In this document: positions 1 to 6,686 of the stretch, piece by piece
Numbering within the stretch: position 1 is the stretch's first letter
Layout of the letters: the number at the start of each line of letters is the position of its first letter
Origin: Stenotrophomonas nitritireducens
GTDB lineage: Bacteria; Pseudomonadota; Gammaproteobacteria; Xanthomonadales; Xanthomonadaceae
Assembly (NCBI RefSeq): GCF_001700965.1
Contig: NZ_CP016756.1
Coordinates: 3,276,501 to 3,340,500 of the forward strand
DNA: 64,000 nt
Direction of reading: 5' to 3'
Translations under genes and position numbers: made by a program
Notes under the pieces: generated by a model
What the model was told of the DNA's origin: nothing
Seen by the model: the letters and a program-made list of their open reading frames with translations, nothing else
Database searches by the model: none

Positions 1-1
1 C

Positions 2-1342
2 AGCGGTATCCAATGGGCCGGCGCGGGTATGTTGATCGCTACCGCGGCCACGTTCCTGCTGCCGGGCTTGCACAACCTCGCGCTGATCGCGGTGGCGCTG
101 GTGCTGGGCACCGGCCTGGCCTGGGTGTCGGCCAAGAAGGTGGCCATCACCGACATGCCGCAGATGGTGGCGCTGTACAACGGCATGGGCGGCGGCTCGG
201 CGGCGGCGATTGGCGCGGTGGAACTGCTGCGTTTCTCCGAGCTGGCCAACCGCGACACCAGCCATTGGAGCGCGCAGGCCATTGCCGACCTGTCGGCACG
301 CTTGCCCTCGACTACCGTGCTGGCTTTGGCGGTGATTGGCTCGGCGATTGGTGTGGTGTCCTTGTCCGGTTCGATCATCGCCTGGGCCAAGCTCGATGGG
401 CGCCTGGACAAGCGCGTCACTTTCCCTGGGCAGCAGGTGTTCAATCTGCTGGTCGCCGTCGCTATGGTGGTGCTCGGTGTGTGGGCTGCCGTCAGCCTGC
501 AGCCACTGGCGATCATCAGCTTCTTCGTGGTGGCGCTGGCTTTGGGCGTGTTGATGACGCTGCCGATCGGTGGCGCCGACATGCCGGTGGTGATTTCGCT
601 TTACAACGCATTCACTGGCTTGGCAGTGGCGTTTGAAGGCTATGTGCTCGGCAACGAGGCCTTGATCATCGCCGGCATGATGGTCGGCGCTGCCGGCATC
701 CTGCTGACGCGCCTGATGGCCAAGGCGATGAACCGGCCGATCAGTGGCGTGCTGTTCTCCAACTTCGGCGGTGGCGGGCAGGGTGCTGAAATCAGCGGCA
801 CGCAGAAGCCGATCGAAGCGGCCGATGTCGCGGCGATGATGGCCTTCGCCGAGCGCGTGGTGATCGTGCCCGGCTACGGCATGGCGGTCGCCCAGGCCCA
901 GCACAAGATCTGGGAACTGGCGCAGCGTCTGATCGAGCGCGGGGTCAAGGTTAAATTCGCGATCCACCCGGTGGCCGGGCGCATGCCCGGGCATATGAAC
1001 GTGCTGCTGGCCGAAGCCGGCGTGCCGTACGACCTGATCGCCGACATGGACGACATAAACCCGGAGTTCGCCACTACCGATGTGTCACTGGTGATCGGCG
1101 CCAATGACGTGGTCAACCCGGTTGCCAAGACCGACCCGACCAGCCCGATCTACGGCATGCCGATTCTGGATGTGGTCAATTCGAAGAACACCATCGTCAT
1201 CAAGCGCGGCAAGGGCACCGGTTTTGCGGGCATCGAGAATGCGCTGTTCTACGCTGACAACACGCGCATGCTGTACGGCGATGGGGCCGAGGCGGCCAGC
1301 GCCCTGGTCAGTGAACTCAAGGCGCTGGACGGCGGGCACTGA
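2..1342 (+). CDS. pntB: NAD(P) transhydrogenase subunit beta (5' end cut by window)
   Basis: This is the membrane subunit of the proton-translocating transhydrogenase, which uses the proton-motive force to drive hydride transfer from NADH to NADP+. The reading frame is open from base 2, and 446 residues are visible of a family length of about 460-480, so only a short N-terminal piece is missing. The first half is a run of hydrophobic membrane segments. The last ~180 residues form the NADP(H)-binding domain III, with the GYGMAVAQAQ loop near base 870 and HPVAGRMPGHMNV near base 964, both family hallmarks. The pntA subunits would lie upstream, outside the window. Confidence 0.96.
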   Translation, partial: SGIQWAGAGMLIATAATFLLPGLHNLALIAVALVLGTGLAWVSAKKVAITDMPQMVALYNGMGGGSAAAIGAVELLRFSELANRDTSHWSAQAIADLSARLPSTTVLALAVIGSAIGVVSLSGSIIAWAKLDGRLDKRVTFPGQQVFNLLVAVAMVVLGVWAAVSLQPLAIISFFVVALALGVLMTLPIGGADMPVVISLYNAFTGLAVAFEGYVLGNEALIIAGMMVGAAGILLTRLMAKAMNRPISGVLFSNFGGGGQGAEISGTQKPIEAADVAAMMAFAERVVIVPGYGMAVAQAQHKIWELAQRLIERGVKVKFAIHPVAGRMPGHMNVLLAEAGVPYDLIADMDDINPEFATTDVSLVIGANDVVNPVAKTDPTSPIYGMPILDVVNSKNTIVIKRGKGTGFAGIENALFYADNTRMLYGDGAEAASALVSELKALDGGH

Positions 1343-1358
1343 GGGCGGTGCGGGGCGG

Positions 1359-2309
1359 TCAGGAAGCTACCGCCCATTCCATCGCAGATGCGGCAATAAG
1401 CCGGGTGCTGCTGGCTGGCGCAGGGCCGGGGGCAAGCAACGCGCTGTGCTGTACCTGTTGGCCACGCCGTGCAGCGGTGGTGGTACAGCCGAAGGCGTGC
1501 TTGAACGCGCGGCAGAACGCGCTTTCGCTTTCAAAGCCCAGTGACTCGGCGATCTCGCAGACCGACAGCTCGGTGTTGCAGACCATGTCCAATGCGCGCT
1601 TGTTGCGCAGCCGCACCGCGTACTCGCTCGGGGTTTCACCAAAGACATCGCGATAGATGCGGATGAGATGGGTGGGCGAGTAATTGGCCACCGCAGCCAG
1701 ACTGACCAGATCCAGCCGGGTGTCGATGGTGCAGCGGATCAGGTGCTGCACGCGCAGCAGCCGCAGCAGGGTCTGATGGCGGCGCAGCACGGTGCGGCCG
1801 CTGCAGCGTTCAAGCTGCAGTTGCTGGGCCTGCTGGCGTTCGATCAGGGCGTCACGCAACAGCCCCAACTTATAGGTGGGGTCGGGTGAATCGATGCCCT
1901 GCTGGAACCAGCGGGGCCGGCAGAGGTGCACCAGTGCGCGCGCCAGTTTGCTGTCGCAACCCTGCTCACGTGGGATCAGGCAGTTGATGATGGAGGCGGT
2001 GCTCTTCGGTGGCTTCTGCCAAAGCGCGGCAGGGGCGGCGATGCACAGCCACCATGCCTGCTCGCGGCAGTTCAGGCGCACGCTGCCATCTACCCAGAGC
2101 TGCAGTTGGCGGGTACCGAGCATCCACGGCAGATCGCCACTGCTCAACTCCAGGCTGCCCTCCAGCACCAGGGTGGTGCTGATCCAGCCGGCGGGAATAA
2201 ACAGGCGGCCACCTTTGCCGCGGCCACTGATGGCATGGATGCAGTCCGGCCGTTGCATGGAAAGCTCCAGCGATTGCGAACCTTGGATCGAATGATGTCT
2301 GATGCCCAC
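1359..2309 (-). CDS. AraC-family transcriptional regulator (copy 1 of a tandem pair)
   Basis: A 316-residue regulator with a C-terminal double helix-turn-helix of the AraC type at about residues 187-283 (LAAVANYSPTHLIRIYRDVF, then CEIAESLGFESESAFCRAFK). The N-terminal ~170 residues are a probable effector-binding or oligomerisation domain with a conserved IPAGWIS motif. I chose the GTG at 2309 because it follows GGGGGA by 7 bases and because the protein from there aligns residue for residue with the neighbouring paralogue (RHHSIQGSQ versus LHHCIHGSQ). A longer frame reaches 2354. The target is unknown, and no adjacent minus-strand gene suggests one. Confidence 0.88.
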   Translation of the reverse strand: MGIRHHSIQGSQSLELSMQRPDCIHAISGRGKGGRLFIPAGWISTTLVLEGSLELSSGDLPWMLGTRQLQLWVDGSVRLNCREQAWWLCIAAPAALWQKPPKSTASIINCLIPREQGCDSKLARALVHLCRPRWFQQGIDSPDPTYKLGLLRDALIERQQAQQLQLERCSGRTVLRRHQTLLRLLRVQHLIRCTIDTRLDLVSLAAVANYSPTHLIRIYRDVFGETPSEYAVRLRNKRALDMVCNTELSVCEIAESLGFESESAFCRAFKHAFGCTTTAARRGQQVQHSALLAPGPAPASSTRLIAASAMEWAVAS

Positions 2310-2882
2310 TGCGTGTTCCCCCGATTGCCTGCGTGAACGGGCGACGGGCGCCAAGCCGCACTGGTCGGCTGTACGCGCTGTAGCCGGAACCTCTTCCGGC
2401 CGTCGTGAGAGCTTTTTTTGTGAAGCTCTACTCAGTTCAGACGCAGGCGGCGGCCAAATACCTCACCTGTACGCATGGGTAGGGTGCTCAGGTGGGCTGC
2501 AAGCTTGCTGAATTGGGGATACGAAAATGGCTGTTGATGTACATCCTCGGTCTGGCGTGGGCCAACACCCCGCGCGCGCCAGCAGCACCCGGCTGGGTTG
2601 AACCGGTCGCTATCTGCCCTTCGGCTTGCGCTGCGGCGGGTTGGGCAGTGGACGGCAGGGCCTCGGCTGGGACCATTGCCCAATCACGCGGCTGCCGGTG
2701 TTGGCGCCCTCCGGGATATCGTTCGAGAAGGAGCGGCGCGAAGATCAGGTCGCGTCGAGGCAGGACCTGCAGGCGCGGCGTTGTAGCAAGCAGGTGGCCC
2801 AGGCACCGGGTTCCTTCAGTTGTGGCGACTCACGTCGGCACACGTCCCTGCATCGCGCGCCCGCTGGCGCTCGAGCACCATT
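2310..2882. other. Non-coding gap between the two AraC genes
   Basis: These 573 bases lie upstream of the first AraC gene and downstream of the second. They hold two adjacent palindromes (2383-2400 and 2408-2429, listed separately). No frame has convincing protein composition. The open frame at 2492-3007 on the plus strand runs into the antisense of the second AraC gene. The promoter of the first regulator must lie just above 2309 on the minus strand, but I see no clear -35/-10 pair. Confidence 0.5.
2383..2429. repeat. Two adjacent palindromes, possible terminator or REP remnant
   Basis: A perfect 7-bp inverted repeat (GCCGGAA CCTC TTCCGGC, 2383-2400) is followed 8 bases later by a second perfect one (AGAGCTT...AAGCTCT, 2408-2429) whose loop includes five Ts. 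On the plus strand the first stem plus the T7 run resembles an intrinsic terminator, but no plus-strand gene ends nearby. The preceding GTAG-like context suggests a degenerate palindromic repeat. Confidence 0.4.
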
Positions 2883-3809
2883 TCATTGGGTCGCAAGTTC
2901 AGCCTGCAGGTCGTGCATTGGCGCTGACCGTGATACCCCGGTCGCTGTGGTGTTGGTTGCACGGCTTCGACGCGCTTGGCTTGCGGTACAGGCGAAGGAT
3001 TGCTTGAAGGAGCGGCAGAACGCGCTTTCTGTTTCGAAACCCAACGCGCCGGCGATTTCGCAGATGGAAAGATCGGTGGTGCACACCAGTTCCCACGCGC
3101 GCTGCAGGCGCAGGCGGTGGGCATATTCGAACGGTGTTTCGTCGAAGACTTCGCGATAGATGCGGATGAGGTGCGGGGGCGAGTAGTTCGCAATGGCAGC
3201 CAGGCGGTTGAGGTCCAGCCGCCCGTCACTGTTGCACCGGATCAGGTGTTGCACGCGCAGCAGCCGCAGCAGGGTCTGGTGGCGCCGCAGCGCGGTGCGG
3301 CCGCTGCAGCGGCTGAGCTGGCCATGCAAGGCCTGCTGCCGCTCCACCAGGGTGTCCCGCAGTACCTGCATCCCGTCCTGGACTGCGGTCGTATCGCTGC
3401 TGTTGTTGAAACAACGCTTGCGCGCCAGGTGCAGCACGGCACTTGCGAGCTCGCGGTCGCAGCGCAGTTCGCGTGGGATCAGATGGTTGTTGAGCGACGT
3501 GCTGCAGGGCAGCCGCTCCCACAGCGCCGCCGGTGCGGCGATGCACAGCCACCAGGCATGACCGCGGCTGATAAGGCGCAGTTCGCCCTCCAGCCATAAC
3601 TGCAGGTGATGTGCGGCCAATTGCCAGGGCGCATCGCCGCCGCTGATCTCAAGCAATCCGGTCAGCACCAAGGTGACGCTGATCCAGCCGGCAGGGATCA
3701 GCACGCGGGTACCGCGCCCGTGGCAGGCGGTGGCGTGCACGGTTGCCGCAGGCTGCCGGGACAGATCCAGCGCCTGGGAACCGTGTATGCAGTGGTGCAG
3801 GATCTTCAC
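2883..3809 (-). CDS. AraC-family transcriptional regulator (copy 2 of a tandem pair)
   Basis: A 308-residue paralogue of the regulator at 1359-2309 with the same architecture. An N-terminal domain carries IPAGWIS and WWLCIAAPAALW, and the C-terminal AraC double helix-turn-helix contains IANYSPPHLIRIYREVF and CEIAGALGFETESAFCRSFK. The start is GTG at 3809, as in copy 1, without a strong Shine-Dalgarno. Similarity runs the full length, including the core between the two domains, so the pair arose by tandem duplication. The last ~30 residues differ from copy 1. Both are read on the minus strand, away from the sulfotransferase gene. Confidence 0.88.
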   Translation of the reverse strand: MKILHHCIHGSQALDLSRQPAATVHATACHGRGTRVLIPAGWISVTLVLTGLLEISGGDAPWQLAAHHLQLWLEGELRLISRGHAWWLCIAAPAALWERLPCSTSLNNHLIPRELRCDRELASAVLHLARKRCFNNSSDTTAVQDGMQVLRDTLVERQQALHGQLSRCSGRTALRRHQTLLRLLRVQHLIRCNSDGRLDLNRLAAIANYSPPHLIRIYREVFDETPFEYAHRLRLQRAWELVCTTDLSICEIAGALGFETESAFCRSFKQSFACTASQARRSRATNTTATGVSRSAPMHDLQAELATQ

Positions 3810-4197
3810 TTCGTCTTCACTGCCCGATCAGTCGATGAAAGGAAGTCGAAAATGTTGCGGACAAGGCTGTACCCGCAGCTATGAAAAACATCGCATGGCC
3901 ATGGGCCTCTGGCAACGAGAATGAAAATTTCAGAATGGTCGCAAGGCGTCTGATCCCCGCCAAAAAAGAACCCGGCATGTGCCGGGTAGGTTCGGGGCCG
4001 ACCATCGTGCCCATTGCAGTTGGGCTGAGTAGGATCTGGCTTGTGCAGAGAGAAGAGTGACTTACCAAGCCCCCGAACACGTCCTATGCTGCGTGCTGCC
4101 GTACTGCCGGTACATGCGCGCATTCGCGCTTGGATTACCCGAAATGAAGATTTCAGCGTGGGCGTGATGGATTCTCTTGTAACCATCGGGGGCGTGG
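3810..4197. other. Divergent regulatory gap with direct repeats and a minus-strand terminator
   Basis: This 388-base gap separates the second AraC gene (minus) from the TPR-sulfotransferase gene (plus). It contains near-identical 14-base direct repeats, AATGAAAATTTCAG at 3920-3933 and AATGAAGATTTCAG at 4143-4156, and between them a terminator-like hairpin pointing to the minus strand (3962-3987). The repeats could be regulator sites. No convincing ORF is present. Confidence 0.5.
3962..3987 (-). terminator. Rho-independent terminator on the minus strand with no annotated gene upstream
   Basis: Read on the minus strand, an 8-bp perfect stem (ACCCGGCA / TGCCGGGT) is followed within two bases by a run of six Ts. 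No minus-strand gene ends here. It may end a small RNA transcribed from the 4.0-4.2 kb region, or antisense transcription from the sulfotransferase start. Confidence 0.55.
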
Positions 4198-6021
4198 ATG
4201 CAGGTTGAGCTCGAAAAGGCAGTGGCGGATCTGCACCAGGGCAGGCCGGATGTGGCTGAAGACGCCATGCGCCGATTGCTTGAGCAGGCACCCGGTTCCG
4301 CGCCGGCAATGGAAGTGCTGGGCATGGCCTTGGCCGGGCAGGCGAGAGTGCAGGAGGCACGTGATTGGTTCTCCCGGGCGGCCGCGCTGCAGCCCGATTC
4401 ACTGAGCACCTGGATGAACCTCGGCAATGCTTGCCTTGAAAGCGCAGATGCCAGCGCCGCCGGTGTCGCCTTTGAACGCGCCCGTGCGTTGGGGGCCGAC
4501 GATGTCGCCTGGTTGCTGGGCTATGGTTTGGCGCTGCTGGGGCAGGCGCGGTTTGCAGATGCCAACCGGTACCTGGGCGCCGCGCTGTCGCGTGAGCCCG
4601 ACGCGATCGATGTGCGCCTCGCCTACGCCCAAAGCCTTGCAGAACTGGAGCGGTTTGAGGAACTCGCGCTCTGTCTTGAGGCTGTGCATGCCGATTCGTT
4701 GCACCTTGACGAACGCCAGGCTCTGGCCTGGTTGTTGGCGCAGGCGGGCAGCGATGATGCCGCGCAGCAGCTCTACCGGCAGGTGATTGCCGGGGCGCCG
4801 GAGTCCGGCGAGTCGCGGGTTCAATTCGCGCTGTTGCTGGAGCGGCTGAACCGGGTGGCGGAAGCGGATCAGCAACTGCGCGCCGTGCCTGCCGAGTACG
4901 CGCGTAGCAGCGGCGGAATGTTCGAATTGGCGGCTGCGCGGGTATTGCGTAGGCAGCAAGAGCAGCCGCAGGCAGTCCTGCGGCTGGCCGATGGATTGCA
5001 ACGGGACCTTGCGCCGGCGATGCAGGCGCAGCTGCAGTTCGAATTGGCCCGCAACCATGATCAGCTGGGCCAGGCCGACCCGGCGATGCAGGCATTGGCA
5101 GCCGCCCACGACGCAGCAGGCAGGGCGTTCCAACAACGCGTGTCCGGAGCCGCCGCGCCGCCGGTGCTGGAGTGGTTGCAGCAGCGGCTGCTGCGGCCTG
5201 CGTCGCAGACCTGGGCGCAGGTGCAGGCCGATCCTGCGCTGCCGCGCGATCCGATCTTCCTGGTTGGCTTTCCGCGCTCCGGAACGACGTTGCTGGAGCG
5301 GATCCTGGACGCGCACGTGGATCTGGATGTCCTGGATGAGCGGCCTGCACTTGAAGTGGCGATAGCGCAGCTGCGGGCTTTGCCGGGGTGGCAGGACGAC
5401 GATCTGGATGTGGCGCTCGATGCACTCACGCCGGGCGCCTTGGCTGCGGCGAAGCAGCGCTATTGGGATGAGGTTCGTCGTTACCTGCTGCCGCACGGGC
5501 GCCTGGTCGACAAATATCCCCTGACGATGACGCGCTTGCCTTATGTGGCGCGCCTGTTCCCGCAGGCGCAGTGGTTGCTGCTGCTACGGCATCCCTGCGA
5601 CTGCGTGCTCAGCTGCCATATGCAGGCATTCGGCAGCAATGGTGGGGCGATGGCTTTCACTTCGCTGGAGTCCAGCGCACGTACCTACGTGGCCATCATG
5701 GAATGGTGGGAGCAGCAGCGCAGGTTGGTGCCGGCACATGTGCATGTGTTGCGCTACGAGGACATGGTTGCCGATCTGCCCGGGCAGCTGTCCGCACTGA
5801 TGGCGTTCCTGGCGCAGCCGATGCAGCCGCAGCAGCTTGCCTTCGCCGAGCACGCCAGCAGCCGAAGCCGTCGCATCAACACCCCCAGTTACTCGCAGGT
5901 CGTGCAGCCATTGAACGCCGGTGCGGTGGGCAGGTGGCGCAATTACCGCGCGCATTTCAGCGCGCAGACGCTGGCGCTCCTTGCGCCGTGGGTGCAGCGT
6001 TATGGCTATGCGCTGGATTGA
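4198..6021 (+). CDS. TPR-repeat sulfotransferase
   Basis: A 607-residue protein with two parts. Residues ~1-330 are tetratricopeptide repeats (alternating Ala/Leu-rich helices with DRYL- and LAQAG-type turns). Residues ~350-600 are a PAPS-dependent sulfotransferase domain: the 5'-phosphosulfate loop FPRSGTTLLE at ~357-366 and a 3'-phosphate-binding segment with RHPCDCVLS near 464. TPR-fused sulfotransferases of this type are related to tyrosylprotein sulfotransferases, so a protein or peptide acceptor is plausible but not shown. There is no signal peptide, so it is probably cytoplasmic. ATG 4198 follows GGGGGCG. Its last 16 bases overlap the end of the convergent oxygenase gene. Confidence 0.9.
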   Translation: MQVELEKAVADLHQGRPDVAEDAMRRLLEQAPGSAPAMEVLGMALAGQARVQEARDWFSRAAALQPDSLSTWMNLGNACLESADASAAGVAFERARALGADDVAWLLGYGLALLGQARFADANRYLGAALSREPDAIDVRLAYAQSLAELERFEELALCLEAVHADSLHLDERQALAWLLAQAGSDDAAQQLYRQVIAGAPESGESRVQFALLLERLNRVAEADQQLRAVPAEYARSSGGMFELAAARVLRRQQEQPQAVLRLADGLQRDLAPAMQAQLQFELARNHDQLGQADPAMQALAAAHDAAGRAFQQRVSGAAAPPVLEWLQQRLLRPASQTWAQVQADPALPRDPIFLVGFPRSGTTLLERILDAHVDLDVLDERPALEVAIAQLRALPGWQDDDLDVALDALTPGALAAAKQRYWDEVRRYLLPHGRLVDKYPLTMTRLPYVARLFPQAQWLLLLRHPCDCVLSCHMQAFGSNGGAMAFTSLESSARTYVAIMEWWEQQRRLVPAHVHVLRYEDMVADLPGQLSALMAFLAQPMQPQQLAFAEHASSRSRRINTPSYSQVVQPLNAGAVGRWRNYRAHFSAQTLALLAPWVQRYGYALD

Positions 6022-6686
6022 CGCTGGGGGAATCTGAGGTAGGTGGAGAGGATGTACTTGTCCTGCTCCGGGGAGGGCTTTCCCTGGTGCGCATACATCC
6101 AGTACGGCGGAAACATGAGCAGCCTTCCGGTGCGCGGCGTTACCCCTGTCTGCAGGCCGGGGAACCAGGTTTCACCGCCGGTCTGCACGTCATTGAGGTA
6201 CCACAGGAACACCAGGTAGCGGTCGCAGACTTCGTTGATCGAATCGAAGTGGGTCTGGAACTTTTCATCGCTGCCGGCACGGTAGCGCTTCAGGATCAGC
6301 GGGCTGAGCAGCGGGCTATCGGGGATGGCCACCGGCACGCCGACATCGGCGTTGTAGCGCTGCAGCGCGGTGCTCACCAGCTGCCGGAAGAATGCGATGA
6401 ACCCGGCATCGGAAAGCCGGCTTATGTCCATCTCGGTCCATGCACTGTCGTCCAGCCCCGGGCGTACACCGCGGCCGTTGGCTTGCTGGAAACGTGAGAG
6501 CGCGTTGAATGACTCGATCAGCTTGCCGCACATTTCTGGCGGCAAACTGTGGTCATAGCTGCGAATGTAGTGGCGCAGATCATTGCCATGAAGCTCCGCC
6601 GCGGCACTGGCCGCGGCGGAGTCCAAGCGTGCTGCCGGCTCAGAAGCGGGCAGTCCAGCGCATCCAGTAGAAACGGCCGATTGCAT
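6006..6686 (-). CDS. 2OG-Fe(II) oxygenase, prolyl-4-hydroxylase-like
   Basis: A non-haem iron dioxygenase that should couple 2-oxoglutarate decarboxylation to hydroxylation of an unknown substrate. The facial triad is visible as H146-x-D148 (THFD) and H200 (YAHQG), with K210 (DKYILSTYL) placed for 2-oxoglutarate binding. These numbers count from the ATG at 6686. The start is uncertain. ATG 6686 overlaps the receptor gene by 47 bases and lacks a good Shine-Dalgarno. TTG 6626 is an alternative, and the first ~30 residues are low complexity because they span a palindrome (6596-6619). The gene lies directly downstream of the TonB receptor on the same strand, so the two are probably co-transcribed. 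Confidence 0.85.
   Translation of the reverse strand: MQSAVSTGCAGLPASEPAARLDSAAASAAAELHGNDLRHYIRSYDHSLPPEMCGKLIESFNALSRFQQANGRGVRPGLDDSAWTEMDISRLSDAGFIAFFRQLVSTALQRYNADVGVPVAIPDSPLLSPLILKRYRAGSDEKFQTHFDSINEVCDRYLVFLWYLNDVQTGGETWFPGLQTGVTPRTGRLLMFPPYWMYAHQGKPSPEQDKYILSTYLRFPQRQSSA
6596..6619. repeat. Perfect 24-base palindrome at the receptor/oxygenase junction
   Basis: CCGCCGCGGC and GCCGCGGCGG flank a 4-base loop, 20 bases beyond the receptor stop on the minus strand and inside the longest oxygenase frame. There is no T run, so it is more likely an RNA-stabilising or attenuating stem between the two co-directional genes than a full terminator. Confidence 0.5.

Noticed and set aside
2492..3007. 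171-codon plus-strand frame in the AraC gap
   Set aside because: Cys/Arg/Pro-rich composition without motif, and half of it is antisense to the second AraC gene.
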